Positions 1 through 12,620 are shown, numbered from the stretch's first letter. The stretch is 64,000 nt of DNA from Albugo candida (GCA_040437565.1 JBDOQK010000014.1:496001-560000); one strand, 5' to 3'. The notes: a model not told the origin generated them from the letters alone. Made by a program: numbers and translations.

Positions 1-1792
1 TGATTAAAAAAGGGAGTAAATTTAACCAAAAAGGGAGTGAATATAACAATTCCCTAAGAAAAGGCCACTTCTATATGTACATTCCGCCCTGATTAATAGC
101 TAATAAAAAGCCGTAGAAAGTTCCTTCTGTTATGAATCTATTCGTAACTTAAGTGCTGATGTTGCGCCTTCTCACCCTAACAATTACCGTTACTTGGACA
201 CGACACTTTTCACTTTAAGGATACGATACCTCCTACTCTTTCTGATCATTTTCATTCGAGTGTACAATAACTTGAGCAATCTTCAATGCAGGATAGGAGA
301 AACACCTCGATAGACCGTCTTGTGTCTCTTCACATACTCNNNNNNNNNNNNNNNNNNNNNNNNNNNNNNNNNNNNNNNNNNNNNNNNNNNNNNNNNNNNN
401 NNNNNNNNNNNNNNNNNNNNNNNNNNNNNNNNNNNNNNNTAACTTAAGTGCTGATGTTGCGCCTTCTCACCCTAACAATTACCGTTACTTGGACACGACA
501 CTTTTCACTTTAAGGATACGATACCTCCTACTCTTTCTGATCATTTTCATTCGAGTGTACAATAACTTGAGCAATCTTCAATGCAGGATAGGAGAAACAC
601 CTCGATAGACCGTCTTGTGTCTCTTCACATACTCTTGACACTATTCAAGCCATCCAGCATTGCTGAGAGTTTAATCTATCATGAAGTCCTTTTCCCCGAA
701 GCATAATACACTCTGCTTGCACTCATCCGATCAGCTGGCATCTTAACCAAGATCATGTTCTTATGCAGCCCCAATCTGAAGTGATTGATCAGTATGTCTA
801 CTTCGAGAAGTCTGAGACAAATGTTCCTTCACGGATAGGCTGAAGGCTCTCTAGTTAAAACAATAGCTTGACGTGGCACATTTCTCCTAGCTGCTGGATT
901 CAGTACATGCTCCTGTGCTATATAGCATGGTTTCATTATTTCGATTGTATACGAGTCGTTTGGAAAGATTCTTCCGCTTTTTTCCACTGGAAGAATCATC
1001 CTGGCAAAAGATAAGCTAAGTTCGATCCGCCCTTTTTTGTATTCATAATGTTGCAGCTTAAATAGATGAATGATGCTCGCTACTGCCACTGGACGACTTG
1101 GCTTGCTGTAAGATAGGCTACTTTTGAATATGAAGCCTCCAATGTATTTTCTGTTATAACTAGTGGCATGTTCATCAAATTTATGTGTGCCCAATACTCT
1201 CTCTATGGATGCTACACAGCTGCCATTTTAGCAGTAAGCAATGGATACCTTCTAAAATAAGACAAAAGATCATTTTTCCGACATCAAACGCTTGAAAACA
1301 GCTGAATTTGTGCAGAAAAGATCGGAAGAGAAAGAGTATGACTTCGCAAAGCGACTAGTGATTTTTCTCAAATACTGCTTTTTTTTTGTTTCAGTTAGTT
1401 CATGGTCTCGACCTTGCTACGTAGACAGAGGTGAAACAATTATTTGAACTTCTGAACATTTTCGCGACGCGAGGAAGTTTTTCCAGGCTTTTGACTGGAT
1501 ATTAATCAGGGGGTTGTCCAATTAGCACTGGGGGGTGTACATACAGAAGTGGCCCAAAAATGGCGGGCTTGTAGTACGATAGTCTGCATTGAAGTGGGAA
1601 ATATAGATTCTAAGATTGAATTAAAGGTTTATTATAACGTATAACGCGGTAATTTTGTTCGGCAGAGAAATATGTGGATCGGATCGCTAATATGGCCCAT
1701 CTCACATCGGTGGAATGACCCACCCTATCATATTTGACATGATTGTAGGGCACGGGAGGACATTCTCCGTGATCTGATACGTCTTGGTTACA
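1..1792. other. Gene-poor region with a contig-end overlap around an N gap
   Basis: No convincing gene is seen. Bases 145-339 recur exactly at 440-634 on the other side of a 100-base N run (340-439), which is the signature of two contigs that overlap but were not merged. The first 60 bases hold short repeats of a purine-rich motif ending in GGGAGTG, loosely like the terminal motifs of the Mutator-like elements at 19.5-24 kb. Small open frames here lack recognisable domains and splice structure. Confidence 0.6.
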
Positions 1793-4450
1793 TTGTGTAC
1801 CAGATGGGCTCCCGAATCTGTCCACTGGAGATATTAAAATGAATGTGGTAATGAAGTAGAAATGAGAATGAGTCGAGCGTTTCAGAAGTAGCAAGAAACC
1901 ATTTTAGATTGCCTGTGCCGGTAAAGTACAAGGTGAATGAATTCGTAAACATGCTTCGCTCAGTTTGTTCCCGTATGAAGGCACTACCAGACTTTCCGTA
2001 AAGCTACGAATGAGACGCGGAACCATCGATTCCGTTTGTGTAGACCAAAGTGAATTTCTCACCGATTTTTTCCTAACTTATGCACATGCTTTCCTTGCCT
2101 TTTTTTCGACCACAGGAAGAAAACCACAAACCCTTACGATCCAATACTCTTTCTGCAGTAAGTCACCGTTTTGTATCTACTTCTTGTGCCACTGTACTTG
2201 TCCAGTATACAAAAGATGTACCCTTGCATCATATGCTTCACAATATTGAGACGCTAGCTAGCTGCAGCTCTTCAATAATTTTATTACACCTTATATCTGG
2301 TGATTTCGTCTACTAAGTTTTTTTATCCTTTCATTAGCATCTAGACATGTGAGTGTCGAGTAGGATTTGCTTCAACCTTGGAAGGAAGATATAACCCGCT
2401 ATTACATAATCTATCGAGGCTCTGGGAAACCGACGCTCACGTGGCTACTAAGCGTATCACCAAGTTCTCGATAGTTATATTCGGATCCGATCGTCATCTT
2501 GGAATGATAATTGACTCATACCGAAGGACGCGGCATGCGTAGGGTTGTATCACTAGTCTTACATCAATGTCAAACACCAGAGGTGTCAGGCGGGATATAA
2601 TCCATGAACTTAGTGGTTAATTGCACTGGATGAAGGCGAGCTTGATCAAGCTATGTGTACCATGAATATGAATATATGTGTCACGAAAGTCTTTATCGAT
2701 TCGCATTCCGACTCGAAGCAGCGACTCAGTAAAATCACATTGGATAGGTACCGGTAACAGCATCTTTCATTTATTCTACTCAACTGTCATACTTTCGTAT
2801 GTCAATTGATGCAAATAAAAGATTTGTGGACCGCACATGATGTTAGTCAGCTTCTAGCTGAAATCGCACAAAAGCGATATACTCCGTGAATCAAACATAG
2901 CTTGTAGACACACTTGATACGCATTAAGAGCTACGGAACGATTCAAGCATGATAATAGAGAAATCAAAGTCAAAGTATGCCAGTACACTAAGACTGCTAT
3001 CTCTTTCGAGTCAAATTGCTTCTGAGCCTTGTCATCCCTCAACTCTCCCGTTCGGCTTGTTTAGAAATACGTACAAGATTACTTCCCTTGTCATCATCTC
3101 AGGCTAACGAGCAAGTCCGATAACAAATAGAGAAGATTCTTTTCACGAGAAACTGCTATTAAGATCTCGGTATTCCCCACGGAATTTGAGCTGTGTTCGC
3201 ATATTCTTGTAAGTATATCGGGTAGCTGAAATTCATTCATCGGCGGTTTTAGCTCACAATGCAGTATAATTGATCAGCATAAAAAGATGTAAACTAAGAT
3301 GCATTCGAAGGTATGTAAGAAGCCTCAAGCAGATAAGTTGGGGCGGGGAGCAACGACTTTGGCGATTTAAGCAGCTCAAAGTGAACTAGTTGGAAGCTTG
3401 GCCAAGCAGCGAAAGAAAGGAAAGTTCATTTGAAGAAGCCTGTGTAAAATCAATGACCTGGTTTATCGCCTCCACCATATTGAATTTGGCTTTCGCTACC
3501 GTTAATGTCGTGTCTTTCCAACGCAGAGAATCCGGAAACTCAATCGATCATCACTACTGTAATCTACACACGCCTTCACGATATCACGAAACCGATGACA
3601 CATAACTGTAAGCGCTAAAAGTGTCCATTTACGACGAACGTACGACGAAGGTTACCTTTACTTATATACCGTAGAGTATCCCATGCAGTAGATAACGGAA
3701 GTGCATTACCTGCATCGGCCCGGGGTAGTCGCATGGAACCCTGGGGGAGTGGATCGCTGAAACAGACCGACTAGTTCCAAATTCTTGCCAACAAACGAAC
3801 TGAGCGGTTTACGCTATCGCTGCTGAGCGTTAAGTTTGTCTATGAACATATTTCGTACTTGATGCATACGGTAACGCATTCTCGGATAACATTTCCAATA
3901 TGCTTTGGGACATACCGAACTATAATCATCATCTTGAAATTTCCGTACATGGTATCTTCGTTGTCGAGCTCAGTGGGCGTAAACAAAAGCAAGTAGTCTG
4001 GATTCTGGTGGATTATATGGCAGATATTTTAAATTGATAATGATATATTTTCGTGCCGACTGCTCAAAAAAGAGCGGGGAAATCTGACGTGAAATTGGGG
4101 GAGGACTGAACGTACGTTACTTGCAGTGCTTCATACTAAGTCGGTATCAATCGCTCAACTTCGGGCTGTTTCGGTGTAGTTTGGCCATACTTCGAACTAA
4201 AAGACTCTCTCGTATGAGTGCACTACAGGGTCCTGCACCATTTTAAAGTAGCTGGCTCTGGCTTGAAATCGCGTCTGTGACCTAGAAATGCGATTGATCA
4301 GTCACCACAAGATCTTAGCCTTTTTCACGTTTTCCTTTTTTCTTTCGTCAAATCGAACAGGGATGCAAAGTCAGTCGAGGATGAGAGTACTGGTGCAAGG
4401 ATGGACTCGTCTGTTGAGTCTACGGAATGGGATCGTCATGGTAGATAGAC
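1793..4450. repeat. Diverged 2.6-kb block, copy A (partner at 56,960-59,620)
   Basis: This stretch aligns in the same orientation with 56,960-59,620 through many short conserved runs: the start around 1797 with 56,965, the gene-like middle at 2650-2900 with 57,755-58,020, 3040-3120 with 58,180-58,260, 3330-3480 with 58,520-58,640, and 4330-4440 with 59,500-59,590. The copies are strongly diverged with many small indels. Neither has a long clean reading frame in either direction, so the function is unknown. It could be an old transposable element or a segmental duplicate of a decayed gene. Confidence 0.6.
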
Positions 4451-5494
4451 GAGACGTTTTAGGCCAATAAATTGAGCCCTGAGGTAATTTGATATGATGG
4501 TCTTCTTCATATTATTAAGGGAACCATTAAAATTCTTCTAGTGCTTTTGGTAAAATCACCTCAGTTTGATATGATTGGCTAATTTTATGCTTGCACAGTG
4601 CTAACGTACGCCTACGTATCGTACAATATGATAGCACTGCCCGCTACTTTTCGACGTGAACTATTTTTGCGCTCAATTTCGCAATCACTCAGTTCAGTTA
4701 GCGTTCGCGTTTGTTCGTATAGCTCATTGCTGTTAGACTATTTCGCAATTCACGATTTGTTGATAACAAAAAAGTACTTTATTCTGTAAAGTGAGACCTA
4801 ATATTTCACTGTGTACGGTTCATTCATGACATATTAGCCTTAAATGTTGTGTAACCTTGGTCTTCAGCGATTCGTTTTCGAGACTATCATGACTCTGCAA
4901 AAGAGAAATATTTCGGTTTCAAGCCTGTATGTCATTGTGTCTGCAACTGGGTGGCTCGTGCGCTAGTTAGAAAGCTATCGCTCAATGCTCGGATAGAAAT
5001 TCTTTGTGATTGCGAAGCTTCTACTAACGACAATGTGCAAATGCTGACGGAGCGTGCAATTTAGAGAGCACATGAGTATGACTGATGAATCACGCTGTAA
5101 GATAAATGCCAGACAGATCATACTGCGCCAATCTACTCGTTTACAGGGCTGTAACACACAAAGTTCATTGACTTGCTACCGAACTGACTCGACAGATAGC
5201 GTGGGTGAGCAAAGTCTGTAGATAAACACGGAGGAAAAGATACCAAGTTCAATTTAAAAGACGGATTGATTTTCTTAAGCAACATATAGTGATCTACCGG
5301 ACAAGGAGATTGAAGATCGGAGCTAGCCATTCTTGATCCTTTCTTGCTGCTGCAGGTGCCCGTTTTAACGCAGCATAGGCGGTGGGATTCCATTAACTTT
5401 TTTTGCTGATTTACAATTTGGATCACCTTGGGTACATGGATCATATGGAGTAGCAGCCAGCGAGTGAGTAATGACCGGAGCAAAAATTATGAAT
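4451..5494. other. Intergenic, nothing recognised
   Basis: About 1 kb with no recognisable domain, no convincing splice structure and no partner found elsewhere in the window. The open frames present are short and overlap on both strands. Confidence 0.5.
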
Positions 5495-5924
5495 TGCGCA
5501 ATGACGAAGTTGAAAGAAACCATTGCTGTATGCTTCTAGACGGTGAAATCCAAAATGATATGTTTGGTGAATTGAAACTTAGCCTTAGGCATTCTGATTC
5601 AGTAATCGATTACGTTTGTATAGAGTATAGTTATAATTTTCACCAGCTTTTCGCCTTCCCTTTCCCATCTACTTTATCTTGCCGCTCCACATATATTTTT
5701 CTACTTTTCCCTATCGACTTGGCTTTCCTTGCCCCCTTTCTTTATCCACCCCGTTTCCCTTGCGGTCTTTCCGTTATTCTTGACTTTTTTACTGCTATTC
5801 CTTTCTAATGATTATTCTTACTGTCCTTTTCACGCGTCTATTCCTACTACATTTTGTTCACCTTCCCTCACTTTCACGGAAGCACTAAATTTGGAAGTAC
5901 GTTAAATATAGGGATTCAGCTCGC

Positions 5925-5998
5925 TAAACATTTAATCTAAGCCTTCAGTACGCATGCGCATCTTATCTGAACATCCGTTATGTTGCTAACATCCAACA
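5925..5998 (+). mobile_element. LTR fragment of a Copia-like element (fossil)
   Basis: About 75 bases resemble the end of the 62,041-62,179 LTR, including the shared CATCTTATCTG and CATCCGTTATGTT strings and the terminal CCAACA. The same fragment is present at 61,540-61,612 inside the inverted partner repeat. It was therefore already there before the two repeat copies separated, and is older than the Copia element now sitting in the partner. Confidence 0.5.
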
Positions 5999-6297
5999 CA
6001 TCATCGCTCTCACCTGTACTTTCTCGCCACCTTTCCTTTTCTCTGACTTTCCTTGCTGCCTTTCCCTTTCCTCTGACTGTTTTGTCGACTCCCCCTTAAC
6101 ATATGCTCTTTCTTGCCGCCTTTCGCCTTTAACCTTTCGCCTTTCACCTGACTTTTCTTACCCCCTTTCCCTTTTACCAATATTACTTAGTCTGATTGGT
6201 GTTTTCACGGAACACCTAGAAATATTGCAGGAATGGTTAGCACAAAACTGCACCGAATGCTCATAACTTTCATTACCTGTTAAAAGCAACCAAGAAT

Positions 6298-6480
6298 GCT
6301 TCCCTTCAACTCTAATTGGCTGACTCGCCGTTATGGTCATCTAAAAATTTGTTTCAGGATTCGGTGGTTGTGTACACGGTCAACTTAACACCAGTTGTAG
6401 GTTCGATTTCAATTGTAAACGTAACCCGGGGCACGCAAACTGTCCTCACTCCTGAAACAAGCTGACACCTCGTCTATTCT
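6298..6480 (+). pseudogene. Degraded copy of the small secreted cysteine-rich peptide gene
   Basis: The position and sequence match the intact peptide gene at 60,220-60,384 on the other strand. The cysteine-rich part keeps the four-cysteine pattern C-x8-C-x5-C-x8-C with a shared Asn-Pro, and conserved 3' flanking sequence continues to about 6660. The copy looks broken in its secretion-signal part and is treated as a fossil. Its value is comparative: it shows that the cysteine framework is the conserved feature of the family. Confidence 0.5.
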
Positions 6481-6689
6481 GAAAATGACGCCCTGCAACA
6501 CCTGCAAGGAACTAGGTGCGGGATGGCGTTCAAATTTTCCATAGTGCAAACACGAATTTCTAGCCTATCTGTCTGCTAACGCTTAACGTTTTGCTCAATA
6601 AGTTCGTTTTCTACTGAGTTTACTTCACAGTCTCTTTCATTCATTTCTGTCTGCTATCTCCTCGTAGTTCAAGGCCGAGCACTGCCTGC

Positions 6690-8125
6690 GTCGACTCTCA
6701 CAGCTGGGCCTGCAGCTACCCCCCTTCTCGCTGCACTGCTTCCTCCCGCAACTGAGGGCAAAGAATTGGTGTCATCTCCCGCACTCAACTTCACCCAACC
6801 GAAAGCTCTGCGCTTGATGCCCGCTCCCGCACCCACTTCCGCCNNNNNNNNNNNNNNNNNNNNNNNNNNNNNNNNNNNNNNNNNNNNNNNNNNNNNNNNN
6901 NNNNNNNNNNNNNNNNNNNNNNNNNNNNNNNNNNNNNNNNNNNGACTCTCACAGCTGGGCCTGCAGCTACCCCCCTTCTCGGTGCACTACTTCCTCCCGC
7001 AACTGAGGGCAAAGAATTGGTGTCATCTCCCGCACTCAACTTCACCCAACCGAAAGCTCTGCGCTTGATGCCCGCTCCCGCACTCACTTCCCCCCAACGG
7101 AATCTCTGCACGTAATGCACCACTCCCGCATTACTTTCCTCCCAAGGAATCTCCCACGAATGCACACTCCGCATTAGAGGAGAACTGCGGACTTGTGGTG
7201 ACTGAAGAATGTGTAGTTGTCCGAAGGGCAGGTGTGAAGCGGGCAGCTGGGTAGACGTTGAAGCAGGTAGCGGAGGGCATAACCACANNNNNNNNNNNNN
7301 NNNNNNNNNNNNNNNNNNNNNNNNNNNNNNNNNNNNNNNNNNNNNNNNNNNNNNNNNNNNNNNNNNNNNNNNNNNNNNNNNNNNNNNGAAGTCTGACCGT
7401 CTCGACTTCTGCACCGTGCACAACGTCGTCCCGCTCCAATCAGGGTACAGCCCCGACGATCTCCTGCGCTCTGCATTCTGCTCCTCGCCGGACTGCTCGA
7501 TCCTGACGCCTGTGACCCGTGGCGAGCTACTAGACGTCGAAACATACTCGGGGGTGAAGTCAGGGTGAGCTCGGCTGCCGCCTCGCGGGTTCGGTGAAGC
7601 AAGGGTCGAGGGTGAAGAAGAGGGGAGCTCGGCCTGCGCCACGCTAGCCTCATTGTACAGCCGGTAGGCTTGCCTCGGGCACGCTAAAAAACTTACCGCC
7701 GTCACCGAGCCATGATTGCACCGCCCTACGAAGAAGTGGACAGCGCGAGGCGCAGGCCGAGCTCCCGAGTTTTTGAACACGCATGCCTCTGCCCGCTCAC
7801 TGCAACCCGCGAGGCGCAGGCCGCCAGTACGTCTCGTGTGCTTCGCTGCTTGACAGCCGTACTTGCCATCGCACCCGCCGTAGCATTCGACCAGACGCCC
7901 GCATGAACCTCGCTAACAACACACATTCTTCAGCCACCACAAGTCCGCAGTTCTCCTCTAATGGGGAGTGTGCATTCAGCGGTTCTCATGGTAGGTGGTG
8001 CGCCTTAATGGGTTACGTCCGCAATTACGCACCGGCAGTGAGCGGGCAGAGGTATGCGTGTTCAAAAACTCGGGAGCTCGGCCTGCGCCTCGCGGGTTGC
8101 AGATTTACCAGAAGCAGAAGCTGAA
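6690..8125. repeat. GC-rich mosaic of direct and inverted modules
   Basis: This is markedly richer in G+C than the flanks and built from reused modules. Bases 6693-6843 recur nearly identically at 6944-7094 across an N gap (6844-6943), with a few substitutions, so this pair is not a simple contig overlap. A module at about 7165-7225 reappears inverted at about 7912-7975 and again near 8438-8475. One at about 7740-7820 reappears inverted near 8035-8100. One at about 7450-7540 reappears inverted near 8495-8560. A second N gap lies at 7288-7387. Long open frames here are a by-product of composition, and no protein family is recognised. Confidence 0.6.
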
Positions 8126-8379
8126 TTAGTGTCTTTTATTAAAATATTACATATATATGTAATATTTTATATTTTTAAAAAATNNNNNNNNNNNNNNNNN
8201 NNNNNNNNNNNNNNNNNNNNNNNNNNNNNNNNNNNNNNNNNNNNNNNNNNNNNNNNNNNNNNNNNNNNNNNNNNNNNNNNNNNTTATTATTAATTTTTTT
8301 ACCTTTTTTTGGATCAATTACTTCAGGATTTTTTGGTTTTCATTTAGGACGTAAAAATTCTGCAATTATAACTACATGC
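8126..8379 (+). pseudogene. nad5: Mitochondrial DNA fragment: N-terminus of nad5
   Basis: Bases 8126-8183 are extremely A+T-rich. After the N gap (8184-8283), bases 8284-8379 read in one frame as the hydrophobic start of NADH dehydrogenase subunit 5. It contains LLIFLPFFGSITSGFFG followed by a GRK-x-x-AIITT segment, the classic ND5 N-terminal pattern (GS...SGFFG...LGRK.....ITT), with organelle-like A/T-ending codons. It then breaks off sharply into GC-rich sequence at about 8380. Either a nuclear copy of mitochondrial DNA has inserted into the mosaic, or the contig ends are chimeric. The product would not be functional here. Confidence 0.65.
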
Positions 8380-8645
8380 ACAACGATCTACGCATTCTCG
8401 GCCAGCAAAGTGTTCGCGCCGGTACACCCTTCGGACAACTACACATTCTTCAGCCACCACAAGTCCGCACCACGCAGCACGCCTTCGTATGTTTCGACGT
8501 CTAGTAGCCACCAGTACAGGCGAGGAGCAGAATGCAGAGCGCAGGAGATCGTCGGGTGCATTACGTGCAGAGATTCCATTGGGCGGAAGTGGGTGCGGGA
8601 GCGGGCAGCGCAGAAAGGGCGTGTGGTCTATCGTGGAGCTAAAAT
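8380..8645. repeat. GC-rich mosaic continued
   Basis: This continues the module mosaic beyond the mitochondrial fragment. Bases 8438-8475 match the inverse of 7190-7228. Bases 8495-8560 match the inverse of part of 7450-7545. Bases 8566-8620 match the inverse of sequence near 7070-7110. It joins the first Copia fossil at about 8650. Confidence 0.5.
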
Positions 8646-8649
8646 ATAA

Positions 8650-11600
8650 AGATTACCATACTTGGTCACTACCTGACTGGAGTAGCTGGGCACTAGTACA
8701 ACCGCAAGGTTGAAGGATGGTGGGAGTAGCAGCCAACTCTGGAACATGCGATGCAGAGGACACTACACACTTATGCGAAAAAGGGCACGCCTGCACAAAG
8801 TCTTAACTGCTCACGGCGCGCAATATCGCGAGCAGATCAAAGACCGAGAGCTACCTGTACCTACTGGGGCTAAGAAAAAAATAAAAAAAATTCTAAATTT
8901 AATTAAAACTGTGAGGGTGCCGTAAACTTGTGCAGGATAACATCGTACAATATGCCGACCCAGAGATGCGAGTATCTATGCTGGCAAGATTGAACCTTAT
9001 GTGCACTGATTACCTACGGAAAGCAAAGAATTTGATTCACTTCGTTCAGCCAGAGGTAATAGAACTGCGCAGCTGGGTGAGAAGAGACGTCTTCAGTAAC
9101 GTACAGGCTAGCAAACCACGCACAAAAGTGTTCCAAGTGCGGAAAGGTAGGACGGCTTAGGGTGATGTGTCCCGAGACAAAAAGTGGATTTTGTAAGTCC
9201 GGAGACGCTAATTTTGTACTGGCTATACAAGTGACGTAAACTAAAGAAGGTCTATGGGAGCTAGACAGCGGCTCAAGTCTCCATCTCGTCAGCGACTTTG
9301 ACATACTAGAGAATGCAGAGAATGTTGCGAGTGAATGTGTTACTACTGATGGAGAAGCACTGCGTATCACGAAGCGTGGCACTGTGCTAATCAATGTAAC
9401 GGATATGGGGAAGGCTGCCAAGGTGCGGCTGCTCAATTTATACTATGCCGAAACTTTGGAGAGGAACAGAATTCCTTACGGTCTACTTGAAGCGAAGAGA
9501 TAGGGTAGATCCTATCGGGAATCATCGCGTGGTCGTCGGTGCACATGGCGAGCCCGCTATCTTTGATGTGTAAATCTCGGATGACGTTCTAGTTGTTTTT
9601 GCGTTGGGATGTGCTCGCGTATAGAGTGTAGGCAACGTTCTAATGTCCTTTCTGGCAAAATTAGGCAGAGGTGTCGCAAGACATGCAGGAAGGAACATTG
9701 ATAGACTTTGAAAGACGTTTGAGACATCTAAATTACGACACAATTATATGCATGACTTAGGATCCTGCTTTTGGTTCCCCTCGCCGACGTGAAGCGTGTA
9801 AATTGTCGAGATTGCTCGCAAAGCAAGCAAAGTGAGAACCAGCAATCGCGTAAGGATACGGGATGCAAATCGCCGATTGACGTTATTCGGGATGTGATCT
9901 GCTCATATCTGAAGGGGCCAATGACACCGAAAGATCGGCTCAGTGGCTAGTATATACTAATTTTATCGAACACCCGTACTATTCACTACAGAGTTCTCTT
10001 GGCTAAAACCAAGAATGTCGCAGCTCAGAAGTATAAGCATTTTATGGTTTTTTCGGAAAGACGCTTCAACTGCCGGGTTCCCGTTCTCAGAATAGATGGA
10101 GGCGGCGCATATCTGATGCTGGATATGTTTCGTAAAGAAACCGGTATAGCGCGCAGATAAGTAAACCAATGAACCGAGCCAGATATGGAAAGCAGAAAGA
10201 ATGGACCGTATCATAATGAAAATGGTACGGAGCATGGTTTTTTCTTGTCGTTAGCCGTTCCTCTTTTGGGGAGACGCCGCCGAATATGCTACATACAATT
10301 TAAATAGAATCCTCAGTAAGGCCAACAAAGGCAAGTAGTCACCACTTTCAACGATGATCACGAACAGCACAGCTGTACTAAGCAATGTCGTGGTATTTGG
10401 CTCGCCATGTACGGTATTCCGCGACGCGAGAAACTAGTCGTTGGGAAAGAGAGGAAAGGCTAGCCTAATTGTTGAAAGAAGTCATGAATTTGAGGGCTAA
10501 TAAGTCTATATTTTAAAGGAAAGGCTTGTAATTGTAACTTAGCATGTCCGAAACTTCGAGACACTCACGACTACACGAAATGAGCAGCTCGGACGTTCAC
10601 TTATCGAAGTTGAAGTAAACCCCACCAAACTGATCATTCAGTAATTGAAACGGGAACGATGATTCGTGACCAGGCGCGAGGTCGGAGGAGTTCCCGGACA
10701 CGCGATACGTATGGTACTCGTACTGCCACACAAAAGGGAAACTGCGGTTTCAGGTGACGAGACTGCTAAACGAACCGATCATCAAGCTCGCATGTGGTAA
10801 ACAGTGTAAGGGAGGCTGACCCTAAATACTATGGACAGGCCATGCGCAGAGGTCAAAAGAACAGGTGAGTTATTGCAATCAAGGAGGAGCTACATGCTCT
10901 GAACAGAAATTGAGTATGGTTTGTGGTGGTGCCACCCAAGCGCAGTCACGTTTTGCACACCAAATGGGTTTAAAACCAAAATAGAAGCCGACGACGGCGC
11001 TATTGAGCGATCCAAGGTCAGACTCGTAGCCTGTGGGAGCGAGCAGCTATTCGGCGTTATTTACTGGCTCACATTTGCGACGATCATGGAGTTAAGCACT
11101 GCCAATTCGTTTGCGCGTCGTTGGGAAGTATCGGCCAAGCATGGAGAAATTCCCAGCGCCTACATAAAGGTGTATCAGAACAGGGACATAAAGATTTACC
11201 TTTCAATTCCGTATCGAATAAATTTACCCAAAAGTGCTACAAAGGACTTTGGCGTGGAGGATTGGCTCTTCGACTTCTAAAGTCTCTTTACGGGATAAAG
11301 CAGGCCGGGAGCTTACGGAGCCGACTGCTTTACGATAAACTATATACAGATTGTCTTACGCCATGTATGACTGATATGTGCTTATATTTTAAGCGTTGGT
11401 TCTGATATGACAGTCGTCGGCATTTTCGTTGAGAATTTGCTGGTAACGGCCTTCTCCACTGCGCTGGTACAGATATTTTTCCTATATATGGGCACGTTGT
11501 CAATAAAGGACCCCGGGGAGGTGCGAAAGTTTCTTGGAATGTGCATTGAACATTAATAGAATGATGTATACACGCTGGATTAACAAGCGGCAATTGAAGA

Positions 11601-12620
11601 GCTATTGGCAGAACGTGGTCTCATTAAATCTAATGGCGTACACAGTCCAATCAGTGATGCATGCTACGGAGTAGATTGTGAAGAATTGCGGCTAATCGAG
11701 AAAATGAAGGATGGGATGGACCAACAAAGGAGATTTTTCAGTCGCTCGTGGGAAGCCTGTTGTAGATCACGCGCTGTACCCGGCCAGACATCGGATTTGC
11801 GGTCCATAGGGCCACGCAGTGTACGCACAAGCCAACCACAAGTGACTAGAAGCTTTCGACAGAATTACTCGCTACCTCAAGCACACGATCACACTGAAGC
11901 TGCAAATGGATGCTAGCAAAACCTTGGACAGCACGGCCGTCTTGAGCTGCCAGAAAGACTCTGACTTCGATGCAGACAAGGGTAATAGAAAGTCCGTAAG
12001 CGGCGGCGTTGTTACTATGAAAGGTGTCATCACACAGTGGGTATGTAAGAAACAGACACGCGTGGCACTGTCGACTATGGAGGTGGATTATATGTCTGCA
12101 TCGCATGTCGGACGTGAGCTTCTTGAGTTTAGGGAGCTGGAACGTGAAATTGGTTTCAAGGTGATAAAAACTTGGTGCATGATGATGGATAACCAAGCCG
12201 CGAATTGGGAGCTGGAATTTGAAGATAGCATGGCAAGGTTGGATATACCACTTAACATTATTCGTGATTACGCTATTGTAGGAATTTTCAGGCCGCAGCA
12301 CGTGGAATGTCGTCTGTTGAATGCTGATCTACTGACCAAGGTATTACCGGTGCCGAAAATGATGGATCTGTGCGATCTCGTCGGATCACGCTAATTTTGG
12401 GATTGTCTGGTTAAGTGAGACGTTGAGTCAATGACCGAAGAGGAATATTGGTTTCGGTTTCGGGTCGACCGTTATGAGAAACCGGTATTGGGCGCCCACT
12501 GTCAGATGTACATATATTAGGTTTAGCATGGCTGGTTGTGGGAGCATGAGAGAGAATTGTAGCTGCGCTACAAGAGACAAAATACGGCCAGTAAGCAAGA
12601 AAAGCTAAATATTATTACTT
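8650..12620 (+). mobile_element. Ty1/Copia LTR retrotransposon, old and broken (element 1)
   Basis: The parts appear in Copia order on the plus strand: gag (about 8700-9230) with a zinc knuckle near 9130-9200; aspartic protease with an ELDSGSS-type active site near 9250-9460; integrase core (about 9840-10,500); reverse transcriptase (about 10,900-11,420) with the conserved start-of-RT segment WVFKTK...RSKVRLVA; and RNase H (about 11,900-12,400) with LSTMEVDYM-type and DNQAA motifs. Integrase preceding reverse transcriptase identifies Copia rather than Gypsy. It is heavily decayed, with well over ten breaks. No clear LTR pair or target duplication was found, so its ends are approximate. It appears old. 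Confidence 0.85.

Larger units (their letters stand above)
5495..6665. repeat. Dispersed repeat, copy A (inverted partner at 60,035-63,815)
   Basis: This block is the reverse complement, with moderate divergence, of 60,035-63,815 once the Copia insertion there is ignored. Conserved landmarks in order are: the junction near 5605 that matches the Copia insertion site of the partner; pyrimidine-rich stretches at 5640-5830; an LTR-like fragment at 5925-5998; one to two degenerate copies of the minisatellite unit at about 6020-6180; a peptide-coding part at 6298-6480; and a 3' part to about 6660. The partner carries an expanded minisatellite and an intact peptide gene. The retained order over more than 1 kb indicates a single mobile or segmentally duplicated unit. 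Its ends are not precisely defined and no terminal repeats were identified. Confidence 0.7.

Noticed and set aside
6791-7780. Long open frame (over 300 codons) through the GC-rich mosaic
   Set aside because: It runs through two N gaps, and several frames on both strands are open at once, as expected for GC-rich DNA. No domain is recognisable.
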